A stretch of DNA of 64,000 nt from Roseitranquillus sp963749675 (GTDB lineage Bacteria; Pseudomonadota; Alphaproteobacteria; Rhodobacterales; Rhodobacteraceae). Of this stretch, positions 1-8,615 are shown in pieces. The notes beneath the pieces were generated by a model that searched no databases, was not told the origin of the DNA, and worked only from the letters and a program-made list of their open reading frames with translations. The position numbers were made by a program, and so were the translations under genes. The DNA is taken from contig CAVVNT010000002.1 in the NCBI GenBank assembly GCA_963749675.1, forward strand, positions 372,001 through 436,000, written 5' to 3'. Each line of letters opens with the position of its first letter. Position 1 is the stretch's first letter.

Positions 1-2
1 CC

Positions 3-1838
3 TGTCTCGCGCCTCTCGTGGTTTGCGCGTTGCTTGCCCTTTCTCTCGATCACAAGCCGATCGACCTGATACTCGGAATTCCGCTCCTGGTCTTCTCGTT
101 CATCATTCAACGTGCAGGCGTCGGCCTTGGCCGCCTCTTGCGCGCCAATTTCGAGGACCGCGAGCAGATAGCCGAGCAATCGAAAGTCATCGGCATGCTT
201 CTGCAAGATTTCGAGCGCGACACGAATGACTGGCTTTGGCAGATCGATTCGCATGGTCGCCTGCAACGCGGTGTGGAGCAAACTGCGGCGGGCTTGGCCG
301 TGTCCGTCGACCAGCTTGCCGAGAGAGACTTCAGGGAGTTTGCGACTGGATGCTGCGATGATCCCGATTGCGAGTCACCCCTTCTGCAACGCCACCTCTT
401 GAACGGAGAGTCGTTTCGAGGGATCGAGATCCGCTTCCCGAACCCTCAGAACCCGCGCTGGCTTCGTCTCTCCGGACATCCGCTGCATGATGCATCGGGA
501 TCACTTGTCGGATTTCGGGGAGTAGCTTCAGACCTCTCGGCGCAGAAGTCGGCCGAGCAACGAATCGCCTATCTCGCCCGGCACGACCCGCTGACGGGCT
601 TGCTGAACCGCTCGAGCTTCGGGGAAGAACTGGACCGGGTCTTCGTGTCCCACAGGCAGACGAGTGAAGACGTGTGCCTGCTCTATCTTGACCTAGATGG
701 GTTCAAGGACGTGAACGACCGGCGCGGTCACGTTGCGGGTGACCGCCTTCTTGTCGATGTCGCGCACCGCATTTCCGAGGCAACAGGTGGAGCGGGCGTG
801 GTGGCGCGCATCGGCGGCGACGAGTTTGCGGTCCTGATGCGCGGTGTCGAACGCGAGACAGCGCTGGACCTCGCTTCACGCCTGATACAGGCAGTCGGCG
901 AGCCCCTGACCCTTGACGGAGACCTCGTCCGCATCGGCGTATCAATCGGCGTCGCGTGCGCAGGATCCGGGGCCGACACCGCCGATGCGCTGGTCAGCGC
1001 CGCTGACATTGCGCTCTACAGCGCCAAGGAGAGCGGAAAAAACACCAGCCACGCCTTCGACTCCAAGATGCGTGCGAGAGCAACCAAGCACCAGGAGCTT
1101 CGTCAGGATCTCCATTTCTCCATCGAACGGAACGAGCTTGAACTCCATTATCAGCCCATCGTGCGGGCGGAATCCTGCAAGATCCAAGGCTTCGAGGCGC
1201 TTCTACGATGGCGTCATCCTGTTCGCGGAATGTTGCCGCCGCACGAGTTCATCCATCTGGCGGAAGCGAACGGGACTATTCACGAAATCGGTCGCTGGGT
1301 CCTGCGCGAGGCCTGTCGCACGGCGGCTGGTTGGCCGCCTCACATGTTCGTATCGATCAATCTCTCACCCGAGCAGTTCCGGTCGCCGGGCCTGCCAGCA
1401 AAGATCGACAGCGCGATCAAGTCCAGCGGAATCGACCCGAAGCGTCTCGAGGCCGAGTTGACGGAAAACGTCCTTATCGAAGATGCCGTGCCGGTTGCTG
1501 AGAATATTTCAGCGCTGAAGGCTTTGGGAGTCTCGGTGGCATTGGACGATTTTGGAACCGGGTATTCGGGCTTCAGCTATCTGGCCGATCTCGGCGTCGA
1601 CGCGCTCAAGATCGACCGCTCGCTTGTCACCAATTGCGACACCGATGGCCGCGCGCGAAAGGTGCTGGAAGCCATCATGGTCATGGGCCACGCCCTTGGT
1701 CTGGAGATGACGGCCGAGGGGGTCGAGAGGAGCCAACACGCCGATGTCCTCAGGAATTTGGGCTGTGACTTGCTGCAAGGCTACTTCTTCGCGCGGCCGT
1801 TGCCGCCCGAGCAAGTGCAAGCGCAACTTCGTGCTTGA
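3..1838 (+). CDS. PAS-GGDEF-EAL cyclic-di-GMP enzyme, 5' end outside window
   Basis: Makes and/or degrades the second messenger c-di-GMP. The frame is open to the window edge, so the true start is upstream; the first in-window start is a GTG at 18. Counted from that GTG, a hydrophobic stretch at about residues 17-33 suggests a membrane anchor. A PAS-like sensor follows (about 60-175), then a GGDEF domain with an intact GGDEF at 266-270 and an EAL domain with intact EALLR at 393-397 and a DDFGTGYSG motif near 513. No RxxD inhibitory site is visible before GGDEF. Both catalytic signatures are present, so either activity is possible. It ends 95 bases before the IS66 element and is convergent with cfa on the other side of that element. 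Confidence 0.93.
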   Translation, partial: CLAPLVVCALLALSLDHKPIDLILGIPLLVFSFIIQRAGVGLGRLLRANFEDREQIAEQSKVIGMLLQDFERDTNDWLWQIDSHGRLQRGVEQTAAGLAVSVDQLAERDFREFATGCCDDPDCESPLLQRHLLNGESFRGIEIRFPNPQNPRWLRLSGHPLHDASGSLVGFRGVASDLSAQKSAEQRIAYLARHDPLTGLLNRSSFGEELDRVFVSHRQTSEDVCLLYLDLDGFKDVNDRRGHVAGDRLLVDVAHRISEATGGAGVVARIGGDEFAVLMRGVERETALDLASRLIQAVGEPLTLDGDLVRIGVSIGVACAGSGADTADALVSAADIALYSAKESGKNTSHAFDSKMRARATKHQELRQDLHFSIERNELELHYQPIVRAESCKIQGFEALLRWRHPVRGMLPPHEFIHLAEANGTIHEIGRWVLREACRTAAGWPPHMFVSINLSPEQFRSPGLPAKIDSAIKSSGIDPKRLEAELTENVLIEDAVPVAENISALKALGVSVALDDFGTGYSGFSYLADLGVDALKIDRSLVTNCDTDGRARKVLEAIMVMGHALGLEMTAEGVERSQHADVLRNLGCDLLQGYFFARPLPPEQVQAQLRA

Positions 1839-1925
1839 AGAACCATTCGGACCTGAGGCGCTACTGCTTCGCTGCCCGATGGCTGAACCGATCCGAACTC
1901 GATCCCAATTGCATTCAACGTCCGC

Positions 1926-1945
1926 TTGGTCGTAAGCGCGACGGC
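1926..1945 (+). repeat. IS66 left end: target duplication plus terminal inverted repeat
   Basis: Bases 1934-1945 (gtaagcgcgacg) match perfectly, in inverted orientation, the 12 bases at 7078-7089. The GTAAGCG start is typical of IS66-family ends. The 8 bases just outside (1926-1933, gcttggtc) match the 8 bases outside the right end (gcttgttc) at 7 of 8 positions, the duplication length expected for IS66. Confidence 0.88.
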
Positions 1946-1953
1946 GCGGCCCT

Positions 1954-2176
1954 ATGCGGCGAGGCTTGACGGCTGGGCGTAGCGCGAGGGCATCAGGTCC
2001 TCGATGCGGGATTTGGGGTGTCCGTCGAGGATGGCCCGGAGGGTGTCGGCGAGGTAGTCGACGGGGGTTCACGTTCGCTCATCTTGCAGGTGGCGACGAG
2101 CGAGGCGGGCATGGCCCAGTTCTCGGCGCCGACCTCGTTGCCGGCGAAGAGCGCGTTCTTGCGGGTCAGGGCGATC
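1954..2176 (-). pseudogene. tnpC: IS66 TnpC transposase, C-terminal fragment
   Basis: Reading leftward, the fragment starts with IALTRKNALFAG followed by GAENW, a hallmark of the IS66 transposase C-terminal region, and ends with a KSRIEDLMPSRYA stretch before a TAG stop at 1954. One extra C in a run of five C near 2073 breaks the frame between the two parts. The 5' part of the same gene is at 4787-6148, separated by the nested unit. Confidence 0.88.
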
Positions 2177-2180
2177 ACCT

Positions 2181-2193
2181 GGTCATTCTGCCC
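2181..2193 (+). repeat. Left copy of near-terminal inverted repeat of recombinase unit
   Basis: The bases ggtcattctgccc match 11 of 13 with the reverse complement of 4766-4778 (gttcattgtgccc). The left copy starts 4 bases inside the left junction. Such repeats could be recombinase arm sites or element ends; function is inferred from position only. Confidence 0.5.
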
Positions 2194-2645
2194 ATGTCGG
2201 GCAGGAAGCTGTCGTCCACTATCGCTGGCATCCTCTCCACGGCCGAACTCTTCGGGTGGAATCGAGCCAGTCGCGCGAGACTGGCCGCTTCGTTCATCTC
2301 GTTGTGGGCCCGGGAGACGTTCTCGTCCTACCAGCCTGGATGCTCGATCCGGTCGCGTGCGCCGGCATGCGGCAACTTGGCCCGCCGCAGGTCTCGATTG
2401 CGGCCCTCGGCGATCTTCATGACCTGCTGAGCCGGCGCGGATTCCGGCGAAGCTCTCCTGGCGATGCGATCGTCGCCAAGGAGGAGCAGGATGACCGGTC
2501 CCAAGGCGCCGGCGCCGCCGCGCCAGCTGATGATGACGTTCGACTCCACGAGGCTCCGCGGCATGTCCACCACGGAGCGACGGGCCACGGTGACGACCTT
2601 GGCGAACCTGCTGGCCGAGGCCGCGGCGCCGGGAGGCAGCGATGA
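2194..2645 (+). pseudogene. Small YRWHPLHG-motif protein of the recombinase unit, 5' frame disrupted
   Basis: The conserved-looking core reads VVHYRWHPLHGRTLRV (2211-2258) followed by GRFVHLVVGPGDVLVLPAWM. From memory, short proteins with a YRWHPLHG motif commonly precede this class of recombinase; I do not know their function. No start codon exists in the coding frame upstream of the motif. An ATG at 2194 is in another frame and would reach it if one base were missing in the tcggg run after it, so either the start is lost or a base is wrong. It overlaps the next two genes. Confidence 0.55.
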
Positions 2646-2655
2646 CGACGTCTGA
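2491..2655 (+). CDS. 54-residue protein of the recombinase unit, function unknown
   Basis: Small intact ORF with a strong Shine-Dalgarno (aaggagg) before the ATG at 2491. The sequence begins MTGPKAPAPPRQLMMTFDS and has a central RLRGMSTTERRATV segment. Proteins of this kind sit directly before large serine recombinases in alphaproteobacterial mobile units (recalled, not searched). It overlaps the recombinase start at 2642, which suggests translational coupling. No known domain is recognised. Confidence 0.65.
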   Translation: MTGPKAPAPPRQLMMTFDSTRLRGMSTTERRATVTTLANLLAEAAAPGGSDDDV

Positions 2656-4758
2656 GATGCTTCCCGCGACGGTCCTCGAGAGGAAGGCCGTGGTCTACGT
2701 CCGGCAATCCTGCCGGACGCAGGTCGAGACCAACCTTGAGAGCCGGCGCCGCCAGTATGAGCTGGTCGAGGTCGCCCGGCGCCAGGGGGTCCGCGCCATC
2801 GAGGTCATCGACGATGATCTTGGCCGTTCCGCGAGCGGCATGGTGGCGCGTCCCGGCTTCGATCGCCTGGTGGCGGCGCTCTGTGCCGGCGAGATCGGCG
2901 CGGTGCTGTGCTTCGACGCGTCCCGTCTCGCCCGCAACGGCCGCGATTGGCATCACCTGCTGGAACTCTGCGGTCTCGTCGAAGCCCGGGTGATCGACCT
3001 CGACGGCGTGTACGATCCTTGTCGGCCGAACGACCGGCTCCTCCTCGGCATGAAGGGCAGCATCAGCGAGTTCGAGCTCGGCATCCTGCGCGCGCGGATG
3101 CTCGATGCCGCGCGCGCGAAGGCAGAGCGGGGCGAGCTCCGCATCAGCGTGCCCGTCGGCTACCTCTGGCGCCGGGACCATGGCCTCGGCTTCGATCCCG
3201 ACCTGCGTCTCCAGCAGACGATCCGGCTGATCTTCGAGCGCTTCCGGCAGCTCAGCAGCGCGCGCCAGACGCTGCTGTCGCTCGCGGCCGACGGCGTCTC
3301 GTTTCCGCGGCCGTCGGACGATTGCCATTGGAGCGCCATTGGTCCGAGTGACAATGGCGATGCGGATGACCTCCCTCGAGTGGACCCCGATCCGCTACCG
3401 CAACGTGATCTCGATCCTGAAGAACCCGTTCTACGCCGGCGCCTACGTCTACGGCAAAAGCGAGAAGCGGGTGGGTCATGGTCGAGGGACGGGCGCGCAA
3501 GACCTACGGCCACGGCCGGCCACGGGCGGCGTGGGACGTGCTGATCCACGACCACCACGACGGCTACATCGGCTGGGCCGAGTTCGAGCGGAACCAGGAG
3601 ACGCTCGCGGCCAACACCTACGGCTGGGCCGGTGGCGCGAAGTCCGGCCGCGGCGGAAGAGCCCTGCTCGCGGGCATCCTGACATGTGGACGCTGCGGCC
3701 GGGCGCTCTCCGTCGCCTATGCCGGCAGGCCGCCCGGCCGCTCCACGTATCGCTGCGATCGGGCACAGACCGGGCGCGGCATCGGCCGCTGCATGACCTT
3801 CGGCGGCTCCCGGGTCGATGCCGCCATCGCGGCCGAGTTGCCTCGCGCGCGGTAGAACCCATGGCGATCGAGGCGGCGCGGGAAGCCGAGCGCATGCACG
3901 AAGACGGCGAAGCCGAGAGACGGCGGATGGCGGAGCTCGACCTCCAGCAGGCGCGGCTCACGATGCCTCGCTGGCGGAACGCCGCTACGCTGCCTGCGAC
4001 CCGGACAACCGCCTGATCGCGGCGCAGCTCGAGCGCGCCTGGGAGATGACGCTCCGCCGCGTCGAGGCCTGCGCCGAACGTCTCGAGGCGCTGGCTTTGC
4101 CGGTGTCCGCCGCGCCAGCACCGGACTTCACCGGCCTTGCCGACGCTCCCGCCGGCGCCTGGAGTGCGCCCGGCGTCACGATGCGCGCACGCCAGAAGCT
4201 CCTGCGCGCTCTGGTGACCGACATCATCGTCGACGTCGGCGAGGTGTCGCGCGAGGTCATCCTGACCATCCCCTGGCGCGGCGGCGCGCACTCGCAGCTG
4301 CGCGTCCGCAAGCCGAAGACCGGCGAGCACGGCCGCCGGACCCCGGAGGAAGCGCTCGCGGTCATGGCCCGGATGGCGGGCCGCTGGTCGGACGCCGACA
4401 TCGCCGCCTCGCTCAACCGGATGGCCATCCGCACGGGACAGGGAAAGACCTGGACGCCGCACCGCGTCGGCTCCATCCGGAAGGTCCACGGCATGCACGC
4501 CTACCGTTCCGCCGAGAAAGAACGGCGAATGGCTCACCATGAGCGAAGCCGCGGCGAAGCTCGGCGTGACCAACCACGCCATCCGCAGGCTCATCAGAGA
4601 GCACGTTCTGCCTGCCGAGCAGGTCGTGCCCGGCGCGCCGTATCAGAATCCGGGCGATCGACCTCGAAGACGACACCGTCAGCATCGCACTGAGACGGAA
4701 AGGACGCCCGTGTCGGCCTGATCCGAAGAACCAACTCTCCATGTTTCCAGACACTTGA
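2642..4758 (+). pseudogene. Large serine recombinase with multiple frameshifts
   Basis: Site-specific DNA recombinase. The resolvase-type catalytic domain is clear: VYVRQS places the nucleophile Ser at residue 23, and ASRLARN follows near residue 95. A recombinase domain (RYRNVISILKNPFYAGAYVYG, 3397-3459), a zinc ribbon (CGRCGRAL near 3690), a helical region and a C-terminal helix-turn-helix (EAAAKLGVTNHAIRRLI, 4542-4592) occur in order but in changing frames. Breaks lie near 3335, 3470, 3840, 3960, 4525 and 4650; most are fixed by removing one base. The conceptual C-terminus ends NQLSMFPDT before a TGA at 4756. The start has a good ribosome site (gggagg). Either a decayed gene or one affected by sequencing insertions. 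Confidence 0.85.
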
Positions 4759-4765
4759 AGAAGGG

Positions 4766-4778
4766 GGGCACAATGAAC
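4766..4778 (+). repeat. Right copy of near-terminal inverted repeat of recombinase unit
   Basis: The bases gggcacaatgaac pair in inverted orientation with 2181-2193 (11 of 13). The copy begins 7 bases after the recombinase stop codon and ends 8 bases before the right junction. Confidence 0.5.
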
Positions 4779-4786
4779 GCCTCGTC

Positions 4787-6148
4787 GCGATCGGACGGAT
4801 CTGGTTCTCGACCGGGTTGGTGTCGAGTTCGAGGGTGCCGTCTGAGGAAGCGGATCAGGCCGGGCCAGTGCGCGAGGCGTAGCGGATGTCCTCGGCCAGC
4901 CGGGATTTCTGCGGGATACGGGAGAGCTGGGGCTCCAGCCAGGGCTTGAGCGCGGCGACGATCGGGGCGGACTGCTCGCGTCGGGCGGCGAGGCGCAGAG
5001 ACGGCTCCTTGCCGCGGACGGTCTCTCGACCTGATGGAGCAGAGCGATCCGGCGCAGCATCTCCTCGGCGATGGGGGAGCCCTCGTTTTCGAAGCGCGTC
5101 ACGAAGCGGCGGCGGACGTGCGTCCAGCAATGGACCAGCTGCCATGGGCCACCGTCGCGCGCGATGTCCGTCAGCGCGTTGCAGGACTGGCAGGCGTCGC
5201 ATTGCAGGAACCGGCCGCAGTATTCGGCAAGGAACTTCAGCGGATGCTGCTTCCCCCGACCGGGGGCGTAATGGAACAGCACGATCGGCGGGCCGGCGCC
5301 GGCATGGCCGCGATCGTCGGATACGACAGCCCAGAAGTAGCCGCTCTTCGTGGCCTTCCGGCCGGGATCAAGCACCGGCGCCCGCGTTTCGTCGACGAAG
5401 ATGCGGTCGGCACCGCGCAGATGGGTGCGCATGTGGTCGATGACGGGCGTCAGGTGGAAGCATGCGCGCCCGACCCAGTTGCCGAGCGTGCCGCGGTCGA
5501 GGTGGAGCCCCTGCCGCTCGAAGATCCCGGCCTGTCGGCAGAACGGAAGGAAGTCGCCGAACTTCGACACGATGGTGAGCCATCGCGGCGCCATCGGTTC
5601 GAGCCCGATGGCGAACGGCGATCAGCCGCTCGGTCGGCAGCCCGCCCGGCACGACATGCTCGGGGGCGTGCGCCTGCGCCACGGCCTGCGAGCACCGGCG
5701 GCAGGCGTATCTGGGGCGCCGCGTCACCAGCGCCTGGAACTGTGCCGGGATCACGTCGAGCCTCTCGGAGAGGTCCTCGCCGATCCTTGCCATCTCGCCG
5801 CAGCCGCAGGGGCAGAGCGTGCTGGCGGGCTCGATCACACGCTCGATCCGGGGCAGATGTGCCGGCAGATGACCACGGTTGCGCGCCGGCTTGCGAGGCG
5901 TCTCCCCGCGCGCCCGCTGCAGCGCGGCCTTGGCCTTCTCCTGCGCGGCTTCGAGCACGCCCTGGGCCAGTTCGGCATCCTCCAAGGCCAAGTTGAACTG
6001 GTCGGGGACAGCTTCCCGGAGCGTTTGCCGAACCGCTCGCGCTGCGAGGAGCGTGAGGCATGTCTTCCAGCCGGCGGTTGGCCTCCTGCACCTCGGCCAG
6101 GCGGGCCTTCAGGTGGGTGTTCGCGCGGCTGAGGGCGTCGGCGTCCAT
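4787..6148 (-). pseudogene. tnpC: IS66 TnpC transposase, N-terminal and central part, frameshifted
   Basis: DDE transposase of IS66. From the ATG at 6148 the product starts with a coiled-coil-like region (ANTHLKARLAEVQEANRRLE), then the Zn-binding CPCGCGEM segment, an IFVDETRAPVLDPGR stretch and a WTHVRRRF motif. The region ends at LELDTNPVENQIRPIA at the junction with the nested unit. Frame breaks are visible near 6050, 6010, 5590, 5040, 4870 and 4840. Its missing C-terminus is at 1954-2176. Not functional as it stands. Confidence 0.87.
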
Positions 6149-6217
6149 GCGCCGGAGTGAATCACGCGCTTCAGGCTCTGGCCAGCAAGAACAGGGGCTT
6201 CCCGCACGTCCGCGCGC

Positions 6218-6573
6218 TCACCCTGCCGCCAGCGGACGCCGCGCCCGCTCGGGGCGCACCAGCCGCCAGTCCAACCCCTCGAACAGCGCCGCCAGCTGCG
6301 CCGACGACATCCGCATCACCCCGTCCCGCACCTGCGGCCAGACGAACTTGCCGCCTTCCAGGCGCTTGTGAACGAGCACCATCCCGGTCTGGTCCCAGAC
6401 CAGCAGCTTGATGCGGTCCGCCCGCTTCGCGCGGAAGACGAAGATGGCGCCGCAGAACGGGTCGAGCCCGAACATCTCCTGCACCGCCAGCGCAGACCGT
6501 CGATCCCCTTGCGGAAGTCCACCGGGCGCGTCGCCACGAAGACCTTCACCGGCCCGCCCTGACCGAGCATCAC
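6218..6573 (-). pseudogene. tnpB: IS66 TnpB (Orf2) accessory protein, one frameshift
   Basis: Accessory protein needed for IS66 transposition; exact role unclear in the family. The N-terminus VKVFVATRPVDFRKGIDGL and the C-terminal part (FVFRAKRADRIKLLVWDQTG, then KFVWPQ) are typical of IS66 Orf2 but lie in two frames that switch near 6485. The start ATG overlaps the tnpA stop by 4 bases (ATGA), the standard coupling in this family. Confidence 0.87.
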
Positions 6574-7028
6574 GATGCCGCCCCTCGCACTGCCCGGATC
6601 GTCCGCATCAACAGCCCCTCGCCGGCGCCGGCGCCGACGCGGATCACGACATCACCGACGACGATCTCCACCCCGGATGTGGCATCCGTCGCTGCCGGCG
6701 CATCCGCGGCGGCGCCCTCGACCACCAGCTCAGCAAACATCGGCAGCTCCGCCACGCTCTCGGGCACCACCAACTGCCCCGTCCGCAGCTTCTTCCGCCA
6801 GTCGTGAACCTGCCAGCGCGCCGTTCCGTGCCGCCGCGCGACGTCCGCCACAGAAGCTCCGGGCACCAGGCTCTCCGCCGCGATTCGCGCCCGCTCCGCC
6901 TTCGTGCGCCGCCGTCGCCCGGTCGGCCCCTCGATCACCTCCAGCCGCGAAACTCCACCCACCGTCGAGCCGTCCAAATGGACGCCGACTTTGCCGTCTC
7001 TTTCCAAGCCAACACCTCCGACGCTCAT
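6570..7028 (-). CDS. tnpA: IS66 TnpA, helix-turn-helix accessory protein
   Basis: 152 residues, intact. The stretch KAERARIAAESLVPGASVAD followed by VARRHGTARWQVHDWRKKL is the IS3/IS66-type helix-turn-helix (about residues 43-82), used to recognise element ends. The C-terminal half is acidic and low in complexity, as is usual. It is first in the tnpABC transcription order and lies 50 bases inside the right terminal repeat. Confidence 0.87.
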   Translation of the reverse strand: MSVGGVGLERDGKVGVHLDGSTVGGVSRLEVIEGPTGRRRRTKAERARIAAESLVPGASVADVARRHGTARWQVHDWRKKLRTGQLVVPESVAELPMFAELVVEGAAADAPAATDATSGVEIVVGDVVIRVGAGAGEGLLMRTIRAVRGAAS

Positions 7029-7077
7029 GCGCGCGGAGAATGACCCGGTCAGATCAGCAGCGGCAGGAGGGGATCGG

Positions 7078-7097
7078 CGTCGCGCTTACGCTTGTTC
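7078..7097 (-). repeat. IS66 right end: terminal inverted repeat plus target duplication
   Basis: Bases 7078-7089 are the exact inverted copy of 1934-1945. Bases 7090-7097 (gcttgttc) repeat the left flank gcttggtc with one mismatch, which could be a later mutation or a sequence error. Confidence 0.88.
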
Positions 7098-7216
7098 GGT
7101 TTGCCAATGAGGACCACCGCAGATGCGCCGCAACATCCCAGAAGCCGTAGTCCTCTACAGCTTTGTGGGCTCGGCACGATCTTCATCCGGGCAATATCCA
7201 GCGGCCGTTCTGGCCG

Positions 7217-8446
7217 CTACTCCGCCGCCATGTCGTCACGCCGCAGCGCCTTGCTCTCGTAGAGATAGTCGCGCGTGATCGGGACCGCCTCCATCTTCCG
7301 GCCGAGTTGTATCTGGAACACTACCTGACGATTGAATTGGAAGGTCTGCTCGCTGGCGGCGATGTAGTAGCGCCACATCCGGCAGAAGCGGTCGTCGTAG
7401 ATTTCCCGCACCCGATCGGCCTTCGCCATGTAGCGATCGTGCCAGTGGCGCAGCGTGTGCGCGTAGTGCATCCGCCAAACCTCGACGTCCTGCAGGATGA
7501 GGTCCTCCTTCTGGGTCGCAGACGTGATCTCCGAGAGGGCGGGGATATAGCCTCCGGGAAAGATGTACTTCTCGACCCAAGGACTGTTCGCGCCGGGTGG
7601 AGACGTGCGGCCGATCGTGTGGATCAGCGCGATGCCATTCGGTGTCAGCTTGTCGCGGACGGTCCGGAAATACTTGCGGTAATGCGGCGAGCCGACATGC
7701 TCGAACATGCCGACCGATACGACTCGGTCGAATGTGCCTTCGACGTCGCGATAGTCCATGAGGTGGAATTTGGCCCGATCCGCCAAGCCAGCCTTCCAAG
7801 CTCGCTCGTTCGCGGCCTGGTGCTGCTCCGCGCTCAGGGTGACACCTACCACATCGGCTCCGTAGTCACGCGCAAGCGTCAAGCCGAGACCGCCCCAGCC
7901 GCAACCGATGTCGAGCACGCGCAGGCCGGGCTCCAGCCTCAGCTTCGCCGCGATGTGCGCCTTCTTCTGTGCCTGAGCCTGCTCGAGCGTGTCGCCGGGC
8001 GCGCGGAAATAGGCGCAGCTATACTGCTTGTCAGCGTCGAGAAAGAGATCGTAGAGTTCTCCCGACAGGTCATAGTGGTGGGCGACACGGCTTCGCGCTC
8101 TCTTTGCCGGATTGTACTGGCGAGTGACGCGCGCAAGATAGCGATACTTCCAAAGAAGCCTGTGAAGCGGATGCTCCCAAGCGTGCTGGCTGTTCTTCAC
8201 CGCAAGCTCGAGGAAGCCGTGGAGGTCATCGTCGTCGATCGTGAAGGTCCCATCCATGTATCCTTCGCCAATGCCGAGGTCGGGATTGAGCAGGATGCGG
8301 CGAAATAAAGACCCGTCATGTATCCGCACCGTGACCGAGGGCGCGCCGCTGCCGTAGCTCTTCGGCGGGCCGGACAGCGGATGCATGACCAATGTTCCTG
8401 TCCTGATTGTTCGCGCCAGCAGCTTGTCGAGAAGCATCATCCACAT
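7217..8446 (-). CDS. cfa: Cyclopropane-fatty-acyl-phospholipid synthase family methyltransferase
   Basis: Transfers a methylene group from S-adenosylmethionine to double bonds of membrane phospholipid acyl chains. From the chosen ATG at 8446 the product is 409 residues, the usual length. Key features are HHYDLSGELYDLFLD (about 123-137), the SAM-binding VLDIGCGWGGLGL (about 177-189) and the C-terminal core with EKYIFPGGYIP. The longer open frame to 8614 is rejected because a ggtgg/aagggg ribosome-site region lies right before 8446 and the extra residues look non-coding. It diverges from aspS with 169 bases between the starts. Confidence 0.93.
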   Translation of the reverse strand: MWMMLLDKLLARTIRTGTLVMHPLSGPPKSYGSGAPSVTVRIHDGSLFRRILLNPDLGIGEGYMDGTFTIDDDDLHGFLELAVKNSQHAWEHPLHRLLWKYRYLARVTRQYNPAKRARSRVAHHYDLSGELYDLFLDADKQYSCAYFRAPGDTLEQAQAQKKAHIAAKLRLEPGLRVLDIGCGWGGLGLTLARDYGADVVGVTLSAEQHQAANERAWKAGLADRAKFHLMDYRDVEGTFDRVVSVGMFEHVGSPHYRKYFRTVRDKLTPNGIALIHTIGRTSPPGANSPWVEKYIFPGGYIPALSEITSATQKEDLILQDVEVWRMHYAHTLRHWHDRYMAKADRVREIYDDRFCRMWRYYIAASEQTFQFNRQVVFQIQLGRKMEAVPITRDYLYESKALRRDDMAAE

Positions 8447-8615
8447 CGGAACCACCCCTTCCGGACATAGCGTCCGGCCTCTGCACCGATTGTTGATCAT
8501 GTCGTCGGTGGAAGAGCCTGTAAAGGCGGGAGGTTCCCTCTCCGGCTTGACTTTGCCAACCTTGTGCCGTGTATCGGCGCGGCTTCCCTTCCGCGTTGTC
8601 CGAGGATCCCGCACG

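Larger units (their letters stand above)
2177..4786 (+). mobile_element. Serine-recombinase unit inserted in IS66 tnpC
   Basis: The unit is defined by the two halves of tnpC that flank it. The 6 bases gcgatc occur at both junctions (2171-2176 and 4787-4792), and deleting the unit plus one copy restores an in-frame tnpC (…IRPIALTRKN…). It contains three genes on the plus strand: a small YRWHPLHG-motif protein, a 54-residue protein and a large serine recombinase. An imperfect inverted repeat (11 of 13 bases) lies close to both ends. A 6-bp flank repeat is longer than the 2-bp core usual for serine integrases, so it may be shared att homology rather than a true duplication. Confidence 0.82.
1934..7089 (-). 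mobile_element. IS66-family element, interrupted by a nested serine-recombinase unit
   Basis: The element is bounded by 12-bp perfect terminal repeats and an 8-bp target duplication with one mismatch. On the minus strand it carries tnpA, tnpB and tnpC in the usual IS66 order. tnpC is split: its N-terminal part lies at 4787-6148 and its C-terminal end at 1954-2176, with a 2.6-kb foreign unit between. Rejoining the halves across the shared 6 bases gcgatc restores the reading frame. It landed between the 3' ends of two convergent genes (c-di-GMP enzyme and cfa), a neutral site. tnpB and tnpC carry frameshifts, so autonomous movement is unlikely if the sequence is correct. Confidence 0.9.

Noticed and set aside
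2417..3328. 303-codon open frame on the minus strand across the recombinase
   Set aside because: It is an antisense shadow. The plus strand in the same place has a resolvase domain with catalytic motifs.
5034..5996. 320-codon open frame on the plus strand
   Set aside because: Antisense to IS66 tnpC, whose minus-strand motifs are clear.
7163..8308. 381-codon open frame on the plus strand
   Set aside because: Antisense to cfa, which has intact SAM-binding motifs.
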